Translations under genes and position numbers: made by a program
The notes under the pieces: generated by a model
Seen by the model: only the letters and a program-made list of their open reading frames with translations
Database searches by the model: none
What the model was told of the DNA's origin: nothing
NCBI GenBank assembly: GCA_033557835.1
Contig: JAWQRO010000126.1
Location: 1 to 53,886, forward strand
Source of the DNA: Helochares maculicollis
Lineage: Eukaryota > Arthropoda > Insecta > Coleoptera > Hydrophilidae
Direction of reading: 5' to 3'
DNA length: 53,886 nt
In this document: positions 22,872 through 36,100 of the stretch, piece by piece
Numbering within the stretch: position 1 is the stretch's first letter
Layout: every line of letters starts with the position of its first letter

Positions 22872-23419
22872 TTAATCTTCATAGACCCAACTTTCGTTAG
22901 CTGGTTTCCATCCAATAACTTCCTTTTCGGTGAACCAAAGGTTGATTTCCTTTTGGGCTGATTCAACAGAGTCTGAACCATGGATGATGTTGCGGCCAAC
23001 TTGCACACAAAGGTCTCCACGGATGGTACCGGGAGCACTGTCAGCTGGATTTGTAGCACCGAGCAAAACACGACCAGTTTTAACGGCGCCGAGACCTTCC
23101 CAAACCATGGGTACAACTGGTCCACTGCTCATGTATTTCACTAAGCCTGGGAAGAAGGGCCTGCTGGATAAATCGGCATAGTGTTTTTGCAATAATTCCT
23201 CAGATGGCTGCGGTAAAACAAATGAAGGTTATGTTAGTAATGGCGGCTGATATGCCGGTCGGATGGAGAATTTGAAATTGTAAAACTTACCCAAACGAAT
23301 TTAAGAGCGACTAATTTGAAGCCTTTCTGTTCGAAACGTTTAATGATTTTTCCAACGAGACCCCTTTGGACGCCGTCAGGCTTAACCATGATGAAAGTTC
23401 TTTCACGTGCTTCTGCCAT
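22872..23419 (-). CDS. awd: Nucleoside diphosphate kinase (abnormal wing discs orthologue)
   Basis: Coding exons 23291-23419 (43 codons) and 22872-23207 join in phase 0 into 154 residues, the standard group I NDP kinase length. The protein starts MAEARERTFIMVKPDGV and ends NESWVYED. It shows the nucleotide-binding NPADS, the Kpn-loop region (RPFFPGL), and the active-site NIIHGSD with catalytic His119, which carries the phosphate in transfer from ATP to other NDPs. The enzyme works as a hexamer in the cytosol; Drosophila awd also acts in endocytosis and wing-disc development. The frame continues upstream to an ATG at 23509, but a pyrimidine-rich TTTTCTAAAG directly before CAATGG looks like a splice acceptor, so I take the inner ATG. 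Head to head with Ogt. Confidence 0.95.
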
Positions 23420-23792
23420 TGCTTTAGAAAATAATGAGAAAAATGACAAGATAACACCGATCATGCAAACCCTAACGGTTCCCAAGAATAAGTGGTGAAG
23501 GTTATTCAAACACGTTTACAGGAAGCTTCGTAGGAGCAACGTAAAACGCGTCACTGCCGATTAAAGCAAATGCATTAATAACGAAACATATAATATTATA
23601 GTCCTCTCTTTTTAGCTCGCGGTCAATAATTTCGAAAAGTTGTTAGCGCTCTCCGTTGAGAAACTCACGCATGACGTCATTCGGCATTGGGCAAATAGGA
23701 GGGGGTTTAATGTTCTTCTCTAGCCGACATATTTAAATATATTAAAAATGTTATTTTAAACGATTGTACTGTGCTTGAAAATCAATCAACAG
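23420..23792. promoter_or_regulatory. Shared awd/Ogt promoter region with a CRE palindrome
   Basis: The gap between the two divergent genes holds a perfect 10-bp palindrome ATGACGTCAT at 23671-23680, the core CRE/ATF site. On the minus side, sequence up to about 23510 contains a possible non-coding awd exon ending in a GTAAAC donor near 23522. On the plus side, CAACAG|GTGAGA at 23792/23793 is a strong donor for a non-coding Ogt first exon. No TATA box was seen for Ogt. Confidence 0.5.
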
Positions 23793-24111
23793 GTGAGAGA
23801 TTTTATTTTATATATTAATGAAATCAAAGACGTTATTATTTTGTGAATATTGGTATCAATACGGCTTGTGTGGAAATTTCCATTCGTGCAGCCAATCGCA
23901 TTGGTTCCTTTACTGCAGCGCTTATACAACCGTTGGCGAGAATGAGAGCGACCGTATGTTGTCTCACTTTTCCCTATTGTGTTTCGTGTATTCGCTCCGA
24001 GAGTACAGTTCAAGTTGTGTCGGGAATCAATATCTGCATAAAGATTTGCATTCAGATCAAAAAATCATTGTAAAATAGTTGTGAATTATCATAAATCCTT
24101 CTGTATTTGAT

Positions 24112-27100
24112 ATGCAGGCCCAACAAGGCAGTCCGAATAATCAGGACCACCTAAGTTCCGCAGTTGTGGGGAATCAAGTTATCTTGAAGATGAACGATAT
24201 AGCGCAATTATCTTCAGTGGGTAAGTACGGCAAATCTCCTTTCTTTATGTTAACTGACCATTTAAATAGCTGCATAAAGATAATATTATCAATTTTTAAG
24301 AAAAAAGGGCGTATTTTGGTGTTTTCTTTGTGCAAAGATGGACACTTAAAAACAAAATGGTTGCTTGTGTACCATTATAGATTACGTTGTTTAGAGATGT
24401 TATCATTATTTGTATATACCTGTTATAGAAGTGTTAGGCTTAATTTAGATCTGCTACACATCGGTTTTGATTGTATTACATATATAAAAAATTACCAAAG
24501 CAATAATAGACAAAAAAATAAAATTAAATATGCATAAAAATTACCTGATGAAGATGAAAGGTTTAGAAGAGTACACAAAATATTTATTATTTAGCTAATG
24601 CAGTAAAATTAAGCAAAAAAAGTAGAAGGCGTGGGCACATTGAGGAAAACATGGAACATCATTTTGGAACAAAGAATCCCTTCCAATGCTTTAATGGGCC
24701 AAAAACAGCTTTAATTTAACTAAATCTATAAAATGCAATATTTAATGCATTCAATGATACACATACAAAAAGAAAACTATTTCAATACTTGCAAAGATAT
24801 TGGGGGATGCATTGGGAATAGCACTATCAAACAAAACACAATCGTTAAATATACACTTTGTAAAGCAAATGAGCTAATAGAAAATTAAGAAGCACGTAGC
24901 TGAGAATAAGATAACCAGCAGACAAAATAAGATCCAACGATGCAGTGAGATATCTCCAACTTTTTCTGAATAATTTGAAAAATAGGCATTCTGTGTGTTT
25001 TCTTTTAAAGAACATTTAAATTACATTTTAGATAGAATTCTTCAACATAGCAAATGAAAATTGTGGTTCACTCTATAACATTTTGACGATAAAGTTAGCT
25101 TTTTTAGCTAAAAATATTATATATAATATATTACAGCATTGCCTGGTTTCGTTAAGCTTCATCTATATGGACGTCTGGCTACATATGCATTTATTGGTTA
25201 GTACAGCCGTGTAATTAAGGGCAATACTTTCCCTCTACGAACAAATTATTATTTCCATCCAAATCACACTTTGGTAATATATCATCAATTTTGTGCTGCA
25301 GCTTTTAAATTATTAAGTACTGTGACGAATTCACATATGCATTTTTTGCAAATAATAAAATTAATGAAAAAACCATTTCAGTCAAAGCCATTAAAATATT
25401 GATTTTAGTGGCAAATCCAAATTCTAATTGTTTGGATATAAAGTTCTCCTAGAAGTTGCAAATAGATATTTCCATAGAATGGAGGAAAGAGTGCTAACTC
25501 AATTGTCATTTTCAAACATTTTAACTTCTTAAATCATTGATAATTTAATAGCCATGTTGGCTAGATGATACATTTGTTTCATACTTGTTAGTTTGACAAT
25601 AGCTGATGATTTCAAACATGCTTTGCATCCATTGTTGGATAGGTAAGAATAAGAGTCTTTTGGTACTATTTCTCATTGAACCTATGTGTATATATGCCGC
25701 TAAAACTGTAGCTGCAATTAATTTCGCTCCATTTAGTAATATTGGAGTGAAAGAATAGCAGGTATCAACACGTAATGAACAACATAAAACCAATTAATAA
25801 TTAATACACTGTTGCATAGTTGGGATGAAAACATTAAACATCACTTAAAAAAGTTACAATGAAACATATTTTCAAATACTGGAACTAGAAGCACTATAAT
25901 GACATTTGGCTTTGCATAAATCTGACTTTTTTGCAAAAGCATTATTTAATTGTACAGTTCTTCTTACACCTACATTTTCGAGAACCGATATCCATCCCTA
26001 TAGATACTTATTGGTTATCTTAAACTATACGCATTGTGACAATGGCTATGTTTAATTAGGAAAAAAGCTAGTTTTCATTATTAATGACTTCTGCAAAATT
26101 TGCTATCCTACAACAACAACAATTAAATATACATTTTTTTCTAGGTTTGTTGGAACTGGCCCACAGAGAATATCAAGCCGGTGATTATGAGAACGGCGAA
26201 AGGCATTGCATGCAATTATGGAGGCAAGATTCAAGCAATACAGGAGTTCTGCTTTTGCTTTCAAGCATACATTTCCAATGCCGACGCCTTGATAAATCTG
26301 CTCATTTCAGTTCCTTAGCAATCAAACAAAACCCTCTTCTTGCTGAAGCCTACAGGTACATAATAAAATTTCGAATTTACGTTTATCCCACATGAGAAAA
26401 CTACTTAGCTTTATTATATTTAATCATTTCCATATTTTTATTGTCATTGTATTATTTACAGCAACTTGGGCAATGTTTATAAAGAACGAGGACAGCTCCA
26501 AGAAGCTTTGGATAACTATAGACATGCTGTGAGGTTGAAACCAGACTTTATCGATGGCTATATTAACCTTGCCGCCGCTTTAGTAGCTGCAGGTGATATG
26601 GAACAAGCAGTTCAAGCTTACATTACAGCTTTACAATATAATCCGGTATGATTCAAATTGCCTACCGAGAATTTTTCAAATTTTAAAACCTAAATTATTT
26701 CTTTGTAGGATCTTTATTGTGTGCGGAGTGACTTGGGAAACCTTCTGAAAGCTCTGGGTCGATTAGACGAAGCAAAGGTATGACTAAATCGAAATTTATT
26801 TTCACCCTTGGTCCTTTCCTTTATCATCATTCATTAGTCACCAATATATTCATTCGAAAGTCAGTTTTTATTGCATTCAAAGTATACAAGAATATAGTGG
26901 TAACAATCGTTATGGTACAAGGGACTTTGAAATATAAATGAGATCAAATATAAGTGAGTTAGTGAACTCCTTTCCTTTATTTTTGCTGAAGCGTAACGAT
27001 TTCCTGTGCTTGCATTTGACATCCGAATGTTTTCTAATGACAAATATGAGCACATTTAGGTAGGTACAATTTTGGCTTTGCGTAATAAATACTTTCTTTT

Positions 27101-30100
27101 TGTTCTTGCAATTGGCGTTATTTTCTTCTTTTCAGGTGGTTACCAATCAGTACATATTTTTATATATTGTTGATTCCAGGCAACATTATAATAGTTTTAC
27201 ATGTCCTGGATGCATTGCTTGTGCGTAACTTTCTGTTATTACCTCCATAAAGTACCTAACTTTTGAGTTTATTATAAAGTATATGATATGACGAATGTAC
27301 AGTAGGCGCCGCTTTACGTGATTAATGCATAACGCGGCCTATTTTCTAGAAAACCATTTTAGCTTTTGAAACGAAGGGCCAGACATGATCCTGAATGATT
27401 GGTGAAATCAAGATGTATGGTAAGCACGATCACAGCAAACGAGCTCCTACTGTACTTGGTAGCCATCATAAAATGCAATGCGTAAAGTGTTTTTATACAA
27501 AGTTGTTCACTAACGTACCACGTCCCTTGTATTTATATTCAAAAACTGCCCTTAAAACGCGCAGGTTTTGGACATGGTTTTTAAGTAAAGTTCATTATTT
27601 CTATAATTTCCTAGTTTCATATTCAAAATTCTCAGGCTCGAAAGCTTATCAAATTTGAAGGCATCTTCTGAACCTCTGGAAATTATGGGTTTAATTAATT
27701 TTTAACTCCATTTTTCATTTGTCCCATTTTTCCATAATATATAGTTGTAACCATTGTTACCTCAAAAAGGATTTTCACCAAACTGAAATGTATGTAAATA
27801 TCTTTCTTAATAAGTCTTTCGAAGCTCACAGGGTTTTTGTTGTAAAAGTTTTGGTGATTTTCCGTTTGTGGCACTCCAGATGAAAGAAACCAATCACTAA
27901 TAGTATTACTATTACTGTACAATAATACAGGTATGTGGCTCCATTCGTGCTCTTGAAGCTGGAATAGACTCGTAAACTGTGGGCGTATAGTAAGGTAATG
28001 TATGCTAGCGACGTTAGTTGAATCATCTCTTTGTTTTTAGGTTGGAGTGTAGGGGCCTCTCTACGCGAAAAGCTTGCGTAAGACACGTTTTGTACTGATT
28101 TGATAATATTGCAGCGTCATTGTTTACTATGGCTTGCGTAGCGTTCTTGAAAGCATTGCGTACTTTTCTGATTGAAAAAGCTATTTGCAGGAACTTTTAT
28201 GCATTTTTATGTCACTGTTTAAGTGTTAAAATGCAAATTAGTGAGCGATCGTCGAATTTATTTCTGCAAATTGAGAGGTCCCACGATAAAATGGACGCTT
28301 GCGAATTGCATCTGTTTAATTCTCTAATACTAATAGTTTCTTTTGCCTAGGCCTGTTATTTGAAAGCAATAGAAACGAGACCAGATTTCGCAGTAGCCTG
28401 GAGCAATCTTGGATGCGTGTTTAATGCCCAGGGTGAAATTTGGCTTGCCATTCATCACTTCGAGAAAGCTGTTGGTCTAGACCCCAACTTCTTAGACGCT
28501 TACATCAATTTAGGCAACGTGCTTAAGGAAGCAAGAATTTTTGATAGGTAAGTTTTTTTTATTGACGTTTCTTTGATTTGTTATGAGGTAGATTTTGAGA
28601 GGTTGAGTTTTGAGCTCATTCATTCAATTTCATTATCAGTAGATACACGATTCACTTGTGATTATATTCATTACCTATAAAAATTGGTATAATCCTCTGC
28701 ATTTCAGATGAAAAATGAAATTCAGTAGCTGCTTTGAAACTTTATTATATATTTATATGATAACATTTCAAAAATGTTCTGTTCATTAATAGTACTTGAA
28801 GATTGAAAGTTTAGCGAAAATATTTCGTCTATGTCTATTGATAGCAACAGTGTACACCAGTAAAGTCTTGTTAAAGAAATGAAGGGAATTGTGTATCCAT
28901 AGTTTAATTTAATGCAATCATAGTCGACCTTCATTATCTACAACTCATTTTTATGCGTTTTTTTGATATTAACATGATTTAACCTCATACTCTAGAGGTG
29001 TGCATCCCCTATTAGTGGGTAATGACTTACTACTACTACTACTATTGATTGATTAATGATTTATGCAATATATATTCGTTGGTTACTAAAGTTAAAATAA
29101 TTGATTACAGTGAATACATTTTGAGAGAATTAATCATCAAACTGGCTATGCTAGTTTGAATGTTACTTTCGTACAGTATGAATGAAACCAAATTATTTGT
29201 TGTGCTATTGACGAGTTAAGAAATATTGCTGTTATAACATTGTGTGATTATTATGATTCAAACTATCCCTGAATGGCATTTTGTTACATTCTGTAATTCG
29301 TCTGTGACAAATCATTAAGTCTAATGACTAAATTATTAATTGTGATCTAAAAATTAAACAAATAAAAAATTAGAGATAATATAAAAATTAATAGGACCAC
29401 TTAAGCAAGTGCTTTTATGCACGACATGGGCATGTGGTCGATAGCAGGGCTAATTGCAGCAGCAAATAGTTATTTGTTGTAGAACTTTCAGTATTTGTTG
29501 CAATTTAAGCAAACGTTTTCAAATTGATGGGGTATGTACACTAAATATTAATTAAATGTTCATTTGTTATTTTCAAATAATATCTTCTCATTTTTGAAAA
29601 AAATCATAATAGAGTAATATATATGGCATTACGTTGAATCAAAGGTTAGGAAACTTGTATCATGGATAAAAATACTGAAGAAAAATCACGATAATTACAG
29701 AAAAGCTTGAAGTCTACAAGGAATAATCATGATAAATCTTGCTATTTACAATTTTGAGTGTATACTTTGGTCCTATTTGTCTCAAAAATTGCTTCAGTTA
29801 TTATTTTGTAAAAGCAACCGTAATTAATCCTCATTTTTGTTGTAAACAAATGAACAAAATGAATTCAGGGAATCACAATACAAGTTTGTCAAAATCACAA
29901 GGTTACATGTTTTCATTATTGCAATGCCTTTCCTGTGCTATACTTCGTATGGTATTCTGGAATGTAGACGTTTGATTGGGTGAATGTAAAGTACTGCAAA
30001 AATGTTTTGTAATACTTAAGTGAGAAAATATTCTAGCGATAAAACCGCATTCGTTCTATTATAAGTAAGTTTTGTCTACATTGCTGGTTGCCAAGCAGTT

Positions 30101-33100
30101 GGGCGGTAAGTATATTTTTTAACGCTAGCTTAGATGTGCTATGTGTGTAAAGAATATAACGTTTCCGAATATCATATTGAAATACTATATTTTCAAATCA
30201 CTTTATGAGTACATATCTTTAATATAAAATTACTATTAAACTCCATATCATTTTTGAACAGGATAAGCTTGCACTGTTTATCTTATAATATTTCACATAT
30301 AAAATGCATTTTGAAATATACAAATCGAATTCCGCTCATTAGAAAATACTTGTGTTGGTAATTGATACGAGGTATGTGCATAATTTTAGTGTTTGTATTA
30401 CCCAAACAGTATTTGCAAGTACATATTTGGATTAAACTACATTTCTATAAAATCTGCGCAGTGCACAAAGTGAATACTTTCTAGTTACATCTGCGCTATA
30501 GATTTTTATGTAGGGCATGGCACAACGCCAAGAAAATAGATTATTGGGAATTATTGGAATGTTATTTTTGTATGGTTGCAAAAGCACTGTACTCGGTGGA
30601 ATTTCACACATCACTCTTTTTAATTACTATTTACTTTGCCAAAAGGTTCGCGTCTGTTGAATTAATATTCATATGTTGAGACACATAATTAAGCCCGAAC
30701 AAACAAAGTACAGTTAAAAAAGGACTCGGTGAATTTTTATAGACGAATTTTCATATTAATTTGGCAAGTGTGCAAATTATGTTTTGTTGATTACCTCTGA
30801 TGGAGCGGTTTCGTCAAGACAGCCCTAAGATGAGAAATCGTATGCGAGATGATCCCCTTGTGAACCTGTGCTTGAACGTCAAACTTTATTCAAATTTGCA
30901 GCTTTTAAAGCAAACCAAAGCACGAGACAGAAGTTTTGTATTTTAGAAATAGTATATAAATAATAAACGGATGGTTTTATCAAACTACGCTTGGTAAAAC
31001 TTAGCTCGGCCAATAATTAGAGAACTGCATGTAAACTATACACGTGATGTAAAAACGCATTGCTAGCACCTTTCGTTTAGATATATATTCATAGTTTAGA
31101 TGTTCTTATTTTGTATGTTCATATTCTAAATGATACTCTAGCTGCAATCAAACATTCTTTATTATCTTATCTAGTGAAATCAATATTTATAAAGTTATCG
31201 TGATATTTTTTTTATTTCACATAGATTATGTAATAACCTTTTAGCTCAATTTCTTTAAAGTAATTATAACATATTTGTTTGGTAGGATTGAGTGGAACAT
31301 TTCTGCCATTGTCACTATTCCTTGTATCATCGTTGTGTATACCGCCATTTTGATTTATAACCAAGATGATTTCTACATTATCGGCAGTCACTTGCAATTA
31401 AACCGCTTCCATGAAGAATTGAATTGATGCATCATAATTTTGGAGGATTTCAGATCTCATTTCTAACAGTACTAGTTATAAAATCTAACTTTTGCATGAA
31501 AACAAAACCGTCTACGTTCATAAATGTCTTTGACACGATTTTTTATGAAGAAACAACTTGATGTTGGCGCTTTAACTACGTCGAAAGCCCGTTCTAAGTC
31601 TTTTCATGGATGAACTTTTGGGAATATTTGGAATGTTTTGTATTTAAATGAGCCCCTTGATGCATTCTATCATAAAGGTTTAAATAATATAGGAATTTCG
31701 ATAGCAACAGCTGTGATATCCGCTTATTTATTTTTGGGCTTTTAGAAGCTTAAATAAGGTCAGATTTGTACTAAGGTTAACAATGACTATTGCGCCCTTG
31801 AATTTCAAAAGTCAATGGTGGAATACTGTAAATTCATCTACATGGTCAAGCAATACTCGCGTTTGCTTCTTTCAATAAATAATACAACGTCTTGTTTATA
31901 TTGTTTCTAAATTTATAGTAGTTCACCCGGGGTTTTAATGTGCTTTCATTTATTTGGCGTACACTAACGAGTACTATAAATATAGTAAATTTAATGCAAA
32001 TTGTGATTTTGGTAAAATAATTTCTATTAATAAAAATGATGCAAATGATTTACGTAAACTATATTTAAATCCACAAGTAGCTATGTTCAAGTACGTATTT
32101 ACAAGGTGATATATTAAGTGTTAAAAATGCGATCTAATTCTCAACCGTGTGTGAAATGTTTTTTTCGAACTAGAAATTGTTGGCTTGAATTATCAAGCCA
32201 ATTCTTCGTAACTTGCAAATAGCCCTTCTAGCGACCCTTGGTGTGTTGCAAATTTCAGCATTGAAAATGTTGATAAGTGAATTAGCTCCGATTTATAGTT
32301 TGCTAATTGAGTGTAACCGCGTATGTATACGTTTGGTTTACCGAAGCAAGGAATTATGTTCGAGCGGTTGGTGTAGAACGCGTATCTAATTTTCTCGCGA
32401 CGGGCTGTGACTCCAATTTAGGATTTAGACGCGTAAAACCGAAATTTTCAAGGAGAAACGAGGAATACAGTAAATTTTGCATTCAATAAACCGGGGGACT
32501 CTTAATTGAACAAGGATTAGTCCAAATTCACCACCATTACTGCTGTTGATTGCGGCCCAAACACTCGTTTTTAAATGGTGCTTTGAAGTGTTTTTATTAC
32601 GAGGCTTTAACTTCACTGAAATTTGGCAATAGGCGGAAATATTTACCCAATATCCTGCATAAATTATGAATATAATTCAATTTCTTTTGAAAGTTTGGGA
32701 AGAACAAATTATTTCAATTTCATTGCCGTGCATTCCTTTCCGGTGTTCGATAAATAAGTGGCTATGCATTTCCATGCTCACATACACTCGATTACCTGAT
32801 TCTAAATTTAGAATCGTTTATATCCATTTACCTTCGGAAAGCATTATATTTAAGTCAACAACGTGGTTGATGGGGTAAGTTAATATTGAATTGCATAAGA
32901 GCTGTGAACACAGATACAAAACCAAGACTATACGCTGTTATTTCATGCAAATTTCATTGCTTTCTTTTACGGGCCATTAGCGCATTTCATGCAGATCGGC
33001 TCGGCTTTTTTGTTTATTCGGCAATATCAATTTGGTAATTTCCAAATAAAATCGAATCTATGAGATGTTTGCCCTGTGTATAACACTCTTCTTTCATGGT

Positions 33101-36100
33101 GATTTTATTGGCACTTTAACCATAAATTAGAATCGGTAATTTACAAGATAGTAGTTACGTCATAATGCTCTAATAATAAATCTCGAACGTTTTTTACGGG
33201 CCCATGGTTATTTTAAGAAGCTTAAAAAATGTCGCAAATATTTTCCCAAACAATGCGCGGTTTTTCGAACAAATTGATTTTTGGCTCAAATTGATGATTT
33301 CCAGAACTGATTAGGCATTGAATCAGGATTTTTCAATAATACACGTAACTAATCATCGGCCATTGAAAATCCGTGTCCCGTCGATTTCGTCTCCTCGCCT
33401 GACGATCTCTTTCCTTTTTACATTCTCGTATTACTATACGAAGTATAGTGTAGGAAAGGTATTCGGATCATGAAAAAATTCGACCTCGAGATTTTAACGG
33501 ATCTCCACGTTTTGAGTCCACTTTGACAATTTTCGGCATGTTTGTGTATGTAAACATTTGCTATACGGCTGTTATCGCAAACACTTAGATCTGTATCAGC
33601 TTTTGAGGCATGTAGGACCACCGGAAGTACCCGTTTACCTGCGCAGTTTTGAAATTTTTTCAAGTAAAGTAGTCTTTAAAATTAATCTATCGGATTGAAA
33701 TTTCGTGCACACTTTAAATATCAGAAAAAACTGACAGATACAAATTTTCAACATGATCGGAGCACCGGAAGTGCTATTTTTATCATTTTTAAAATTCCAA
33801 TTTCAGTAGACCCTGGAATAAAAAATATTACAAAATTTATACAAAAATGCTAAGCGTGGAAAATATAGCACTAGCAGTTAGTTCCGTGTAAATTTGAAAA
33901 TCGGAAATACGACTTTACCGTCATAAATTTCATTTTTACATTCCCGTATTAGTCATGAAAAAATTCGTCCTCAACATTTTGACGGATCTCCACGTTTTGA
34001 GCGCCCTTGAATCCATTTTTGGCATTTTGTTTGTGTGTGTATGTAAACACGATAGCGGTCAACCCGTTTAAGGTGGAGCGATGAAATTTGGTATACGGCT
34101 GTTATCGCAAAAACCTAAATCTGTATCATCTTTTGAAGCATTTAGGACCACCGGAAGTACCCTTTTACCTACACAGTTTTAAAATTTTTTCAAGTAAAGT
34201 AGTCTTTCAAATTAAGTTATCGGATTGAAATTTCTTGCACGCCTTATATCACAAAAAACTCACAGATGCAAACTGTTAACATGATTGGAGCACCGGAAGT
34301 GCTGTTTTTATAATTTTGAAAATTTCAATTTTAGTAGGCATTGTAACAAAAAGTTTTACAAAACTGTTACAAAAATGCTAAGCATGGCAAATATACTAAT
34401 AACAAATAATTCCGTGTAAATTTGAAAACCGGAAGTGGGACTTTACCGTCATCAATTTCATTTTTTAGTTATGAATTTGTTCTAAAATTGACCCCTTCAG
34501 TTATGAATTCACGTTTTCAAACTCAAACATTCGCAAAGACCGTTCCATATTGCAGACTAGTTGAGAGTACTTTTTAAACACATTGTACATTACATAAAGA
34601 AATATTAAAAATATTCCGACGATATATATGTATTGAAAAATAATTGAATATTCCTTATGTATATGTATTGAATATAGACATTAACGTTAGTGTTAATTAT
34701 GAATATTAAAACTTTTGCTTTTGGTTTTGAAGCGCATGTAAGTGTTTGTCGCTTCATTATTATTAATGGCAGGTACTTTTATGTTGTACATATATTTATA
34801 CGGGAACGTTGAGTGGTGGCACTCCAGATTTTTAAATATGTGCAATTACAAAATCTATGCCTAGTGAAGATGAATAAACAATGTATCACGAATAGTGTTG
34901 CATTAAAAGGATTTTTAATATAATTTATTACGCACACTTTTGCGTTTGGCTAAACAATGTAGTGGCCATATGTGAAAATTTATTATTAAAAATTAACAAT
35001 TTAGGAATTTTAACCGAATATAGTAAGGATTTAGCGAACTGTAGTTTGATTTAAAACGGCGAAATATTAAGGTAAGATATTAGAAATGAGCATATTAATG
35101 TGTTGAATATAGACATTGACGTTAGTGTTAATTAGGAATATTAAAACTTTTGTTTTTAGGTTTGAAGCGCATGTATGTGCTTGTAGTTTTATTATTTTTA
35201 ATCGCAGGTACTTTTAAGTGGTACATATATTTATATGGGAATGTTGAGTGGAGACACTCCAGATTTTTAAACATATAAAATTACAAAATCTATGCCTAGT
35301 GAAGATGAACAAAAATGTATCACGGATAGTGTTGTATTAAAATGATTTTTAAAGTCATTTATTACGCACCCTTTTGCGTTTGGCTCAAAAATGTTGTTGC
35401 CATATGTGAAAATTTATGATTAAAATTTAACAATTTAGGAATTTTAACCGAATATAGTAAGGATTTAGCGAACCGTAGTTTGATTTTAGAACGGCTAAAT
35501 ATTAAGATAAGATATTAGAAATCATTATATTAATATACCGTTGGATAAGTTTGTATTTAAATCGACAAAGCGGTTCATGGGGCAATTTAATATTGAATTT
35601 CGGACCACCGGTCCAGACAAATAGAAATCGGAGTAATTCAGCGTTATTTCATATAAATCGCATTGATTTCTTTCAAGGGATATTAACAACGTATTTCATG
35701 TAAATCAGCTAAACTCTTGTTTTTTCGCTAATACCCTTAGTGCAAGTTTTATATAAAAACAAACCAAACAAAATATTTGGCGCAATTATATCACCCTTCT
35801 TTCACAGTGATTTTTATGGGCGCTTTGACCATAAATTTACAAGATATGATCAAAAAGTAGTTATGTCACAATGTTCTATTAATAAACCTTGTTTTTATTA
35901 AGCCATGGCTAATTTAAGAAGCTTAAAAATGTTGGAAATATTTTCATAAACTATGATTTTATCAAGAAATTGATTTTCTTGAAAAAGTGCAGTTTTTTAA
36001 AACTTTGTTTTGAACAAATGGCTCGTTTTCGGAACTGATTGGAAATTAAATCACGATTTTTTAATACTACATCATAGACAATTGTAAAACCATGACCCGT

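Noticed and set aside
23420..23509. N-terminal extension of awd (MNNLHHLFLGTV...)
   Set aside because: A pyrimidine-rich acceptor-like sequence lies just before the standard ATG, and the extension is not typical of the family; probably intron read through.
24221..24537. Continuation of the Ogt first-exon frame
   Set aside because: A consensus donor GTAAGT lies at 24221, and the next exon restores the conserved OGT N-terminus.
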